Source: Lysobacteraceae bacterium SCN 69-320
Lineage (GTDB): Bacteria; Pseudomonadota; Gammaproteobacteria; Xanthomonadales; Rhodanobacteraceae
NCBI GenBank assembly: GCA_001725155.1
Contig: MEFP01000030.1
Location: 372,001-436,000 of the forward strand
Direction: 5' to 3'
DNA: 64,000 nt
Position numbers and translations under genes: made by a program. The notes under the pieces are model-generated. The model ran no database searches, was not told where the DNA came from, and saw only the letters and a list, made by a program, of their open reading frames with translations. Each line of letters opens with the position of its first letter. The first letter of the stretch is position 1. Below are positions 7,890 to 16,166 of this stretch, one piece after another.

Positions 7890-10058
7890 TCAGTCCAGCG
7901 GCAGGCGCAGACGGAAGCTTGCGCCGCCTCCGGGCCGGTTGTCGGCGCGGATGCTGCCGCCGTGTTCTTCGACGATCTTCTTGACGACGGCCAGCCCCAG
8001 GCCGGTGCCGCGCGACTTGCTGCTCGTATACGGCTCGTACCAGCGTTCGCCGAAACCTTCGGGCAGGCCCGGTCCGTTGTCGGCGATGACCAGCTCGACC
8101 CACTGCCGTCCGCCGTCCTCCACACGCGCAGTCGCCACCTCGATGCGCGGCTTGGTCTGCTCGCCGATCGCCTCGAGCGCGTTCTTGAGCAGGTTGTGCA
8201 GCAGCTGGCGCAGGCGGCCGGTGTCGGCGCGCACGAGCAGATCCTCGCCGGCGAAGCGCCGGCTGATCTGCAGGCGCTGGTCGTTCTCGTACAGATCCAG
8301 CACTTCGCCGATCAGCGCATGCAGGGCCAGCGGCCGCGGCGACAGCTGCGGCGGCCGCGCATAGTCGCCGAACGCGTTGACGAGGGCCTTCAGCGCTTCG
8401 ACCTGATTGACGATGGTGCGCGTGGCGCGGTCCAGCAGCTCGGTGTCGTCGGCGGCGAGGCGGCCGATGAAGCGGCGGCGCAGGCGTTCGGCGGCGAGCT
8501 GGATCGGTGTCAGCGGATTCTTGACCTCGTGCGCGAGACGCCGCGCGACCTCGGCCCAGGCTGCATCGCGCTGGGCGCGGTTGAGCAGGGTCAGGTCGTC
8601 GAACACCGCGACATAGCCGGCATGTTCGGCCGCGCCGCCGACCAGTTCGGTGCCGTGCAGCAGCAGCACGCGGCGCTCGCCTTCGGCGGCGCCGTCGATG
8701 ACGACTTCCTCGCGCCACTCGCGCGCGTTCTCGCGCAAGTGGCGCAGCAGCGGGTCGATCAGCGGCGCCAGCGCCGGATTCGCGTGACGCACGCTGGACA
8801 GCGGCTGGCCGAGCTGGCGCGACAGGTTCACGCCGAGGATCGCATCCGCGGCGCGGTTGGCCGTACGCAGCACGCCGTCGCGGTCGACGCCGAGCACGCC
8901 GGCCGACAGATGTTCGAGCACGGCGCGCAGGTAGGCGCGCTGCGCCTCGGATTCCTCGGTGCTGCGCTGCGCGCGCGCGCCGGCGCGCTCGAGCTCGCGC
9001 TGCATCTGGTTGAACGAATTCAGCAGGAAGCCGAGTTCGTCGCGGCTGGCCACCGGCAGCGGCGTGTCGTAGCGGCCCGCGCTGACCGCGCGCGTGGCAG
9101 TGGCGAGCCGGCCGATCGGCGCGACGAGGCGGCGCGCGACCCCGAACGCAGTCAGCAGCGCGAACAGCACCGACAGCAGCAGCACGAAGGTCAGCACGAG
9201 GCTGAAGGTCAGTTTCAGCGAGCCGCGCAGGAACTTCAGGCGGCGGAAGTCGAAGCTCGCGGCCTCGACGCGCTGGGTCAGCGGACGCAGCTTCTGCGGC
9301 AGCGGGAACAGGGTCTGCAGCAGCCGCGGCGAGCCGCTGGCGACATTGCTGCGCACGAGCACGCGCAGCATCAGCTGCTCGCCGACCGGCTCGGCCGCCG
9401 CATAGCTGCCGCCGCCGGACAGGCGCATCAGGGTCGCCGCATCCGGATAGACCGGCGTCAGGAAGCGCGGGTCCGAACTCGCCGTCGCGATCACGGTCGC
9501 GTTGTCGCCGAACACGGTCAGCTGGGTCGCGCCGAGATCGTCGATGACCTCGTCGAGCGCGTCCTGCATGTCGTCGTCCTCGCGCGTCTCCAGCGAGGCG
9601 GCCAGGCGGTTGCTCGCCTCCTGGCTGATGCGCAGGCGCTCGTCGACGTAGAGCCGGCCGATTTCCAGCGCGTCGTCCAGCGACTGCTCCAGGCGCACGT
9701 TGAACCAGGCGTCGATGGTCGCGTTGAGGAAGTTCAGCGCGAAGCCGTAGACGACGACGACCGGCGGCACGGCCAGCAGCACCAGCATCAGCAGCAGGCG
9801 CCGGGTCAGGCGCGCGCCGGGAACTTCGCGCCGCGCGTCGCCGACCAGGCGCAGCAGGCGCAGCGCGATCACGACGATCAGCACCAGCAGCGCCGTGCTG
9901 GCGAAGATCACCATCCACGGATGCAGCCGGCCGAAACGGTTGCTGCCGCTCGCGGCGTCGCCGGCCAGCAGCAGCGCGCAGCCCAGCAGCGCCAGCACCG
10001 CGAGGGCCGGCAGCAGGCGCCGCGTTATCCAGGTCAGGCCGCCGGAGTGCCAGGCCAT
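7890..10058 (-). CDS. ntrY: NtrY-like membrane sensor histidine kinase
   Basis: 722-residue sensor kinase. Two N-terminal helices (about 12-32 and 47-68), a third near 86-105, and another near 295-320 bracket a periplasmic sensor region. HAMP follows (RRLVAPIGRLATATRAVSAG), then a PAS-like segment (EHLSAGVLGVDRDGVLRTAN), a HisKA dimerisation helix with the phosphorylated H510 in LAHEVKNPLTPIQLAAERL, and a HATPase_c domain with N (LKNALEAIGE), G1 (VIADNGPGLPEG) and G2 (SRGTGLGLAVVKK) boxes. Probably senses nitrogen or redox status and phosphorylates NtrX. The ATG at 10058 overlaps the stop of the DUF4390 gene by 25 bases, suggesting coupled translation. Unlike the usual arrangement, ntrX is not directly downstream but about 6.9 kb away. 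Confidence 0.9.
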   Translation of the reverse strand: MAWHSGGLTWITRRLLPALAVLALLGCALLLAGDAASGSNRFGRLHPWMVIFASTALLVLIVVIALRLLRLVGDARREVPGARLTRRLLLMLVLLAVPPVVVVYGFALNFLNATIDAWFNVRLEQSLDDALEIGRLYVDERLRISQEASNRLAASLETREDDDMQDALDEVIDDLGATQLTVFGDNATVIATASSDPRFLTPVYPDAATLMRLSGGGSYAAAEPVGEQLMLRVLVRSNVASGSPRLLQTLFPLPQKLRPLTQRVEAASFDFRRLKFLRGSLKLTFSLVLTFVLLLSVLFALLTAFGVARRLVAPIGRLATATRAVSAGRYDTPLPVASRDELGFLLNSFNQMQRELERAGARAQRSTEESEAQRAYLRAVLEHLSAGVLGVDRDGVLRTANRAADAILGVNLSRQLGQPLSSVRHANPALAPLIDPLLRHLRENAREWREEVVIDGAAEGERRVLLLHGTELVGGAAEHAGYVAVFDDLTLLNRAQRDAAWAEVARRLAHEVKNPLTPIQLAAERLRRRFIGRLAADDTELLDRATRTIVNQVEALKALVNAFGDYARPPQLSPRPLALHALIGEVLDLYENDQRLQISRRFAGEDLLVRADTGRLRQLLHNLLKNALEAIGEQTKPRIEVATARVEDGGRQWVELVIADNGPGLPEGFGERWYEPYTSSKSRGTGLGLAVVKKIVEEHGGSIRADNRPGGGASFRLRLPLD

Positions 10059-10624
10059 ATGCGTTCCACCGTGTCCTGGCGCCAGGCCGGGTCGACCAAT
10101 GCCGGCAGGCGCAGCGCGCCGGGCAGCGCGGTGCTGTCGAGCACGACGCGCAGGCGCTGGCGCTCGGGCGCGACGGCGCGCATCGAGGCATGGGCCAGCG
10201 GCAGTTCCATGCGGCTCAGCGCGGCGAGCGCGGCCGCGCGCACGCCGAAGCTGCGCACGGTGGCGCGGTCCAGGTCGCGCAACTGGTAGTTGCGCGACAG
10301 CGGGAAATAGCGCAGCTCCAGCCGATGCAGTTCGCGCTGCTGCACCTGCCAGCCGAGCAGGCCGCGGCGCTCGCGCGTCAGATCCAGTTCCAGGGTCAGC
10401 GGGATGCCGTGATCCAGCGCGTCGAGCATCGCGGCGCTGGGGCGCCAGTCGCATTCGACGACGAGCACGCCGGCGCCGCTGCGCAGTTCGACGCGCGCCT
10501 GATCCAGGCTCAGGGTGGATTCGGCCGGCGCGCAGGCCTGCAGCGCCAGCGCGAGCAGCGGCGCAAGCAGCAGGCGCAGCGGCCGGCGGCCGCCGCGCTC
10601 AGGCGGCCTTGTCCACGACCGCAT
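10034..10624 (-). CDS. DUF4390 family lipoprotein-like protein
   Basis: 196-residue protein. After a basic start ([15 protein letters not shown]) comes a hydrophobic stretch ending LALALQAC, a plausible though relaxed lipobox. The mature part (LRSGAGVLVVECDWRP...LDALDHGIPLTLELDL...RYFPLSRNYQLRD) matches the DUF4390 family of gammaproteobacteria, which sits between rsmB and ntrY and has no proven function. The start at 10624 overlaps the rsmB stop by 26 bases, and its own stop overlaps ntrY, so the four genes fmt-rsmB-DUF4390-ntrY form one translational chain. Function may be linked to NtrY sensing; this is inference from order only. Confidence 0.8.
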   Translation of the reverse strand: MRSWTRPPERGGRRPLRLLLAPLLALALQACAPAESTLSLDQARVELRSGAGVLVVECDWRPSAAMLDALDHGIPLTLELDLTRERRGLLGWQVQQRELHRLELRYFPLSRNYQLRDLDRATVRSFGVRAAALAALSRMELPLAHASMRAVAPERQRLRVVLDSTALPGALRLPALVDPAWRQDTVERIWPGTPAA

Positions 10625-11900
10625 AAAAGAAACCGTCCATGCCGTCGACACCAGGCAGGTTCTGCCGCCCGGAACCGGCGGCGCGGCCGAAACGCGCAGG
10701 CACGAGATCGCGCGCCTGCGCATCGGGGGTGCGGGCAAGGAATGTGGCGATCTGTCCGGCGTTCTCGCGCGGCAGCACGGAGCAGGTCGCATAGACCAGG
10801 CGTCCGCCCGGACGCAGCAGCGGCCAGAGCCGGTCCAGCAGTTGCGCCTGTTCGGCCGCGGCGCGCTCGATGTCGCCGGCGCGGCGGTGCAGGCGGATGT
10901 CGGGCTGGCGCCGGATCACGCCGGTCGCGCTGCACGGCGCATCGAGCAGGATGCGGTCGAACGCGCGGCCGTCCCACCAGCTCGCCGCATCGGCCGCATC
11001 GCCGGCGGCGATGGTCGCGTTCAGGCCGAGCCGGGCGAAGTTGTCGCGCATGGGTTCGAGCCGCTGCGCATCGCGGTCCAGCGCGAGCAGGTCCAGCGCA
11101 TGCCGCTCCAGGCAGTGCGCGCTCTTGCCGCCGGGCGCAGCGCAGGCGTCGAGTACGCGCAGGCCGTCGCGCAGATCCAGCAGGTCCGGCGCGAGCTGGG
11201 CGGCGCCGTCCTGCACCGAGAACTCGCCCTGCGCATAGCCGGGCAGCCGGGTCACGTCGGTGCTGTCGTCGAGCACGACCGCATCCGGCAGCCAGGCATG
11301 CACGGCGGCCGCGTGGCCGGCGTCGAGCAGGCGCGCGACCAGCGCGGCCGGCGTCGTGCGGCGCCGGTTCGCGCGCAGCACCAGCGCGGCCGGTGCGTTG
11401 TTCGCGGCCAGGATCGCGTCGATGTCGTCGGGCCAGTCCTGTGCGAGCTGCTGCACCAGCCAGGGCGGATGCGCCGTGGCCAGCGCCCGGTCGGCGGCGA
11501 CCGCGGCATCCAGCACCGCGCGTTCGCGCAGGAAGCGGCGCAGCACGGCATTGACGAGGCCGGCCAGCTGCGGCCGCTTGAGTGCGCGCACGGCCTCGAC
11601 CGTGCCGGCGACCGCGGCGTATTCGGGCAGGCCGAGCACGGCCAGCTGCACGAGGCCGACGACGAGCAGCGCATGCACGACCGGCTCGCGGCCGCGCAAC
11701 GGCTTCTGCAGCAGGCGGCCGAGCACGGCGTCGTAGCGCAGCCACCAGCGAGCGCCCTCGTGCAGCAGCGCCGAGACCAGTGCGCGGTCGCGGGGATCGG
11801 CCAGCCGCGGCGCGACTTCGGTGAAGGCGCTGCGCAACGAGACGCCGCCGCGCACGACCTGATCCAGAGCCTGCGCTGCGAGCGCGCGCGCGTCGTTCAT
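10599..11900 (-). CDS. rsmB: 16S rRNA (cytosine-967-C5)-methyltransferase RsmB
   Basis: 433-residue enzyme that methylates C967 of 16S rRNA from SAM. An N-terminal NusB-like RNA-binding domain (about 1-140: [20 protein letters not shown]...) precedes a Rossmann methyltransferase domain with motif [15 protein letters not shown], motif [16 protein letters not shown] (assisting Cys) and motif [15 protein letters not shown] (catalytic Cys). Length is normal for the family. The ATG (11900-11898) overlaps the fmt stop as ATGA, so translation is coupled to fmt; the stop overlaps the DUF4390 start. Confidence 0.95.
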   Translation of the reverse strand: MNDARALAAQALDQVVRGGVSLRSAFTEVAPRLADPRDRALVSALLHEGARWWLRYDAVLGRLLQKPLRGREPVVHALLVVGLVQLAVLGLPEYAAVAGTVEAVRALKRPQLAGLVNAVLRRFLRERAVLDAAVAADRALATAHPPWLVQQLAQDWPDDIDAILAANNAPAALVLRANRRRTTPAALVARLLDAGHAAAVHAWLPDAVVLDDSTDVTRLPGYAQGEFSVQDGAAQLAPDLLDLRDGLRVLDACAAPGGKSAHCLERHALDLLALDRDAQRLEPMRDNFARLGLNATIAAGDAADAASWWDGRAFDRILLDAPCSATGVIRRQPDIRLHRRAGDIERAAAEQAQLLDRLWPLLRPGGRLVYATCSVLPRENAGQIATFLARTPDAQARDLVPARFGRAAGSGRQNLPGVDGMDGFFYAVVDKAA

Positions 11901-12844
11901 GCGGCCGACCGGCGCAGTTCGGGCCGGGCGTTGAGATAGTCGAGCACGGCCAGGCGCCGGCCGCCGTCGCGCTGCACCTCGACGAGGCGCAGCACGCCGT
12001 CGCCGGTGGCGATGTCCAGGCCCTCGCGCGTGCCGCCGAGCACGCTGCCCGGCGCAGCCGTCGTCGCGACCGGCAGCGCCTGCGCGGTCCAGATGCGCAG
12101 ACGTTCGCCCGCGACTTCGGCCTCGGCAACGGGCCAGGGATTGAACGCGCGGACCTTGCGCTCGATCGCGGCCGCGGGCTCGCGCCAGTCGATCGAGGCC
12201 TCGGCCTTGTCGAGCTTGTGGGCGTAGAGCACGCCGTCCTCGGGCTGCGCCTGACTGGCCGGGCGCCGGCGATCGCGTGCCAGCAGCGGCAGCTCGCGGC
12301 GCAGCAGGTCGGCGCCGTACTGGCTCAGCAGATCGTGCAGGGTGCCGCCGGTTTCGCGGGAAATGTCGCCGGTTTCGAGACGGGCTATGACCGGCCCGGT
12401 GTCCAGGCCCTTTTCCATCTGCATCAGACAGACGCCGCTGACCGCATCGCCGGCCAGCACGGCGCGCTGGATCGGTGCGGCGCCGCGCCAGCGCGGCAAC
12501 AGCGAGGCATGCACGTTCCAGCAGCCGAAGCGCGGGATGTCCAGCACCTTCTGCGACAGGATCAGGCCGTAGGCGACCACGACCATGAGGTCCGGCACGT
12601 AGGCAGCCAGGCGCTCGCGGGCTTCGGCGCTGCGGAAGTTCTCGGGCTGCTCGACCGCGTAGCCCTGGGCCAGAGCGGCCTGCTTGACCGGGCTCGGGCT
12701 GAGCTTGCGGCCGCGGCCGGCGGGCCGGTCGGGCTGGGTATAGACGGCGACGACCTCGACGCCGGGCTGGGCGCAGGCATGGAGGCAGGGCACGGCGAAG
12801 TCAGGCGTTCCGGCGAACACCAGGCGCAGGGGTCGGGAAGTCAT
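11897..12844 (-). CDS. fmt: Methionyl-tRNA formyltransferase
   Basis: 315-residue enzyme that formylates initiator Met-tRNA using 10-formyl-THF. Seen: the N-terminal fold [14 protein letters not shown], the catalytic block [19 protein letters not shown] with Asn and His, the conserved GLDTGPVI (catalytic Asp), and the C-terminal tRNA-binding domain ([15 protein letters not shown]). ATG 12844 is preferred; a GTG two codons upstream (12850) is possible. It lies six bases after the def stop and overlaps rsmB by four bases, giving the common def-fmt-rsmB unit for initiator tRNA handling and rRNA modification. Confidence 0.95.
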   Translation of the reverse strand: MTSRPLRLVFAGTPDFAVPCLHACAQPGVEVVAVYTQPDRPAGRGRKLSPSPVKQAALAQGYAVEQPENFRSAEARERLAAYVPDLMVVVAYGLILSQKVLDIPRFGCWNVHASLLPRWRGAAPIQRAVLAGDAVSGVCLMQMEKGLDTGPVIARLETGDISRETGGTLHDLLSQYGADLLRRELPLLARDRRRPASQAQPEDGVLYAHKLDKAEASIDWREPAAAIERKVRAFNPWPVAEAEVAGERLRIWTAQALPVATTAAPGSVLGGTREGLDIATGDGVLRLVEVQRDGGRRLAVLDYLNARPELRRSAA

Positions 12845-12850
12845 CGGCAC

Positions 12851-13351
12851 TCAGGCGCTGCGGCGCTGCTTTTCGAGCTTCTTGCGCACCATCTCGCGCT
12901 TGAGCGGCGACAGATAATCGACGAACAGGCGGCCGGCCAGGTGGTCCATCTCATGCTGGATGCAGACCGCGAGCAGGCCGTCGGCCTGCAGGGTGAAGGT
13001 CGTGCCGGCGGTGTCCTCGGCCTCGACGGTGATCTGATTGGCGCGCTCCACATCGGCGAAGATGCCCGGCACCGACAGGCAGCCTTCCTGGTAGGTCTGG
13101 ATACCGTCCTTGGCCAGGACGCGCGGGTTGCAGAACACGTGCGGCTGGTTCTTCTCCTCGGACACGTCGAGCACGAGCAGCTGCTTGTGCACATTGACCT
13201 GGGTCGCCGCCAGGCCGATGCCCGGAGCTTCGTACATGGTTTCGAACATGTCGGCGACGAGGCGGGCCAGGTCCGGGCCGAATTCGGTCACCGGCTGCGC
13301 CTTGGTCCGCAGGCGCGGGTCGGGAAATTCAAGAATCGTGAGCTTGGCCAT
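12851..13351 (-). CDS. def: Peptide deformylase
   Basis: 166-residue metalloenzyme that removes the formyl group from nascent proteins. All three family motifs are present: GIGLAATQV (GXGXAAXQ), EGCLSVPG with the metal-binding Cys, and [11 protein letters not shown] (HEXDH) with two metal-binding His and the catalytic Glu. ATG 13351 starts [15 protein letters not shown], typical of the family. It is first gene of the leftward def-fmt-rsmB-DUF4390-ntrY operon and diverges from the LysM gene, so the operon promoter should lie in 13352-13565. Confidence 0.96.
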   Translation of the reverse strand: MAKLTILEFPDPRLRTKAQPVTEFGPDLARLVADMFETMYEAPGIGLAATQVNVHKQLLVLDVSEEKNQPHVFCNPRVLAKDGIQTYQEGCLSVPGIFADVERANQITVEAEDTAGTTFTLQADGLLAVCIQHEMDHLAGRLFVDYLSPLKREMVRKKLEKQRRSA

Positions 13352-13502
13352 GGCACTACCTCGAAGGAATCTGCGCGGAAGTTGGCGGAAGACGCTTCCG
13401 ATCCACGCGTAACATGCGGAAATTCTACGCGGATTTGTCCGCGTCGGGGGGAGCCGCAAGCACCCGCGCCAGGGCCGGGTCCCGGCCCGTGGCGATCACA
13501 GC

Positions 13503-13530
13503 TTGCGTGCATATTTTCTTAGGCTACACT
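13503..13530 (+). promoter_or_regulatory. Candidate promoter for the LysM gene
   Basis: A weak sigma-70 pair, TTGCGT (13503-13508) and TACACT (13525-13530) with a 16-base spacer, lies in a short AT-richer stretch of the def/lysM divergent gap, about 36 bases before the LysM start codon. It is a consensus match by eye only. Confidence 0.3.
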
Positions 13531-13565
13531 CACGATGCCCTTGGGGAATCAGGTAATTGGCGGCC

Positions 13566-14729
13566 ATGCTTAAAAAACTACCTGCACTTTTTGCCGGATT
13601 GCTCGTCGCGCTCACGGCTTTTGCCGTCAGCGAGACGGAGCTGCGCAACGGTCACCCCGACACCTACACGGTGAAGCGCGGCGACACCCTCTGGGACATC
13701 TCGGCCCGCTTCCTCAAGAAGCCCTGGCTCTGGCCGGAAATCTGGCAGGCCAACCCCCAGGTGGAGAACCCGCATCTGATCTATCCGGGCGACGTGCTGA
13801 ACCTGTCCTACCTGAACGGCAATGGCGGCGGCGCCCGTCTCAGCAACGGCGGGCCGCAGGTGCGGCGCGACCCGCTGGACGAGGCGATCCAGCCGATCAA
13901 CCTCAAGGACATCGAGCCGTTCCTCAAGAACATGCGCGTCGTCGACGAGAAGACGTTCAAGGGCCTGCCGTATGTGGTCGCCGTCGAAGAAGACAAGCTG
14001 CGCGCCACGAGCGGCAACCTTGCCTACGTGCGCGGCCTCGACGCGCAGACCGGCAGCACCTACGTCATCGTGCGCCCGACCAATCTCTACTATTCGGTCG
14101 AAGGCAAGAAAGACGGCGACCCGCCCACCACCCATGTGCGGCCGCTGGACACCCGGCACGGCCAGAACAAGATGCTCTGGCACCACAACCCGGTGAAGAA
14201 CCTGTTCGGGCGCAATTCCAGCGTGCTCGGCTACGAGGTCGAAGTCATCGGCAACGCCCAGGTCACGCGTACCGGCGACCCGAGCTCGCTGCTGATCACC
14301 TATTCGGATTTCGAAGTCCGCGCCGGCGACCTGGTCATGCCGGTCGAGGACAAGCCCTATGATTCGCACTACCTGCCGCACCCGCCGCAGAACGTGCCGA
14401 CCAGCTTCGAAGTGCTGGCCTTCACCGATGCGGTCAATGCGGTCGGTCCCAAGCAGGTCGTCGCGCTGTCGCGCGGCTCGGCCGACGGCGTCGAGAACGG
14501 CCACGTGTTCTCGGTCTACCACCCGGGCGACCGCGTGACCGACCAGTACAAGTATCCGGACGGCGGCGCACGCAATTTCTTCAATCCGCACGACTCCAAG
14601 GTCACCCTGCCGGCAGAGTTCGTGGGCCACGTCATGATCTTCCGCACCTTCGACCGGGTCAGCTACGGCCTCGTCATGGACGGCCTGCGTCCGGTCAAGC
14701 TCAACGACGTGCTGACCGCGCCGGAATGA
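13566..14729 (+). CDS. Secreted LysM peptidoglycan-binding protein
   Basis: 387-residue exported protein. Signal peptide MLKKLPALFAGLLVALTAFA (1-20) is followed by one LysM domain (about 30-85: DTYTVKRGDTLWDISARFL ... NPHLIYPGDVLNLSYL), which binds peptidoglycan glycan chains. The rest is a conserved region without enzyme motifs (RDPLDEAIQPINLKDIEPFL ... VMIFRTFDRVSYGLVMDG), as in the LysM proteins found beside dprA in this bacterial group. ATG 13566 gives a clean signal peptide; a TTG three codons earlier is less likely. A strong terminator follows, so it is probably monocistronic. Confidence 0.88.
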   Translation: MLKKLPALFAGLLVALTAFAVSETELRNGHPDTYTVKRGDTLWDISARFLKKPWLWPEIWQANPQVENPHLIYPGDVLNLSYLNGNGGGARLSNGGPQVRRDPLDEAIQPINLKDIEPFLKNMRVVDEKTFKGLPYVVAVEEDKLRATSGNLAYVRGLDAQTGSTYVIVRPTNLYYSVEGKKDGDPPTTHVRPLDTRHGQNKMLWHHNPVKNLFGRNSSVLGYEVEVIGNAQVTRTGDPSSLLITYSDFEVRAGDLVMPVEDKPYDSHYLPHPPQNVPTSFEVLAFTDAVNAVGPKQVVALSRGSADGVENGHVFSVYHPGDRVTDQYKYPDGGARNFFNPHDSKVTLPAEFVGHVMIFRTFDRVSYGLVMDGLRPVKLNDVLTAPE

Positions 14730-14786
14730 GGTGCGGATCCGTTCCCGGCTGATTCCGAGCCGAGAACCGGAAATTTCCGATCCCCG

Positions 14787-14813
14787 GGCGCCGGCGCAAG
14801 CCGGCGCCTTTTT
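14787..14813 (+). terminator. Rho-independent terminator after the LysM gene
   Basis: Perfect 9-bp GC stem GGCGCCGGC (14787-14795) / GCCGGCGCC (14800-14808), GCAA loop, then TTTTT (14809-14813). It lies 58 bases after the LysM stop and ends 27 bases before dprA. Confidence 0.92.
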
Positions 14814-14839
14814 GCTGGGCGTTCCTAATACTCCTCTGC

Positions 14840-15988
14840 ATGAACGCGCCGGACCGCAGCGACACCGAAACCCAGGCCTGGCTGACCCTGCTGCGCGCAC
14901 CGCTGCTGGGCCCGGCTGGCCTGCGCCGCCTCGTCACGCGTGCCGGCAGCGCCGCGGCGGCGTTGGCCGGCATCGAGGCGCTGCGCCGCGAGTTCGACGT
15001 GGACCCGGCGGCCCTGGCCTGGCTGCGGGCGCCGGACCGGGCGCGCATCGACGCGGACGCCGCATGGCTTGCCGCCGGCGGCCGCCGCCTGCTGACCTGG
15101 CTCGATGCGGACTACCCGGCCCTGCTGCGCGAGGCCGGCACCGCACCGGCCGCGCTGTTTGTCGACGGCGATGCCAGCAGCCTGTGGCTGCCGCAGATCG
15201 CCGTCGTCGGCGCGCGCAGTGCGACGGCCGGCGGCCTGGCCAATGCGCGCAGCTTCGCCGCCCATCTGGCCGGCGCCGGCCTGGTCGTGACCAGCGGCCT
15301 GGCCGACGGCGTCGACGCCGCCGCGCATGCGGCCGCGCTGGACACCGGCCAGGCGACGATCGCGGTCATGGGCACCGGCCCGGACCTGGTCTATCCGCGC
15401 CGCCAGGCGGCACTGGCCGAGCGGATCCGCGACCGGGGCGCCCTGGTCACCGAATTCCCGCCGGGTGTGCCGGCGCGTCCGGACCATTTCCCGCGCCGCA
15501 ACCGCATCATCGCCGGACTGTCGCTCGGCGTGCTCGTGATCGAGGCCGGCGTCCAGTCCGGCTCGCTGATCACGGCACGTCTGGCCGGCGAGCAGGGCCG
15601 CGAGGTGTTCGCCCTGCCCGGCTCCATCCACAACCCGCTGGCGCGCGGCTGCCATTTGCTGATCCGCCAGGGCGCGCGCCTCGTGGAAACCGCGAGCGAA
15701 ATCGTCGAGGAACTGACGCCGCTGGCGCGCGCCCTCGGCGACCGGCTGCGCGCCCATCTCGCGGCACCGTCGGCGGCCGTCCCGGCAACGGCGCAGGCCG
15801 CACCGGCCGCCGCGCGCGACGCCGACTACGAGCGGGTGCTGGCGGCGCTGGGCCATGATCCGGTCGGCCTGGACGAACTCGCCCTGCGCACCGGCCTCGG
15901 CGTGGCGGCGCTGTCGTCGATGTTGCTGCTGCTGGAACTCGAAGGCGAGGTCGGCAGCAGCGGAGGAGGTCGCTACCAGCGCCGCTGA
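14840..15988 (+). CDS. dprA: DNA processing protein DprA
   Basis: 382-residue protein that loads RecA on incoming single-stranded DNA during natural transformation. An N-terminal SAM-like region (about 1-75) precedes the Rossmann-like DprA domain: IAVVGARSATAGG, VVTSGLADGVDAAAH, TIAVMGTGPDLVYPRR, LVTEFPPG, RNRIIAGLS, VLVIEAGVQSGSLITARLA and LPGSIHNPLARGCHLLIRQG. A C-terminal winged-helix segment (about 315-375) follows an Ala-rich linker. Start ATG 14840. In related genomes an smg (DUF494) gene commonly sits between dprA and topA; here the 178-base gap to topA holds none. Confidence 0.94.
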   Translation: MNAPDRSDTETQAWLTLLRAPLLGPAGLRRLVTRAGSAAAALAGIEALRREFDVDPAALAWLRAPDRARIDADAAWLAAGGRRLLTWLDADYPALLREAGTAPAALFVDGDASSLWLPQIAVVGARSATAGGLANARSFAAHLAGAGLVVTSGLADGVDAAAHAAALDTGQATIAVMGTGPDLVYPRRQAALAERIRDRGALVTEFPPGVPARPDHFPRRNRIIAGLSLGVLVIEAGVQSGSLITARLAGEQGREVFALPGSIHNPLARGCHLLIRQGARLVETASEIVEELTPLARALGDRLRAHLAAPSAAVPATAQAAPAAARDADYERVLAALGHDPVGLDELALRTGLGVAALSSMLLLLELEGEVGSSGGGRYQRR

Positions 15989-16166
15989 GCCCGGCGGCCG
16001 CCGCAGGCCGAACCCGACCGCACTGTCATTCAGATTGGCTTGACAGCACCGAGCGGCCTGTGTGCAGGATGAAAAAAGAGGACGCCGCGGACGCGTCCAC
16101 CCCCATGCAATCGACCCAGCGGTTGCCGGCACGCCGGCAGCCCGCGCAGAGGACGCGCCACCCGCA

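Noticed and set aside
5943-10289. A 1448-codon open frame antisense to the ArnT-like and ntrY genes, and similar long antisense frames in other GC-rich parts
   Set aside because: It is rich in Arg/Gln/Ala/His without domains and mirrors real genes on the other strand that have motifs and ribosome sites; it is a third-position GC artefact.
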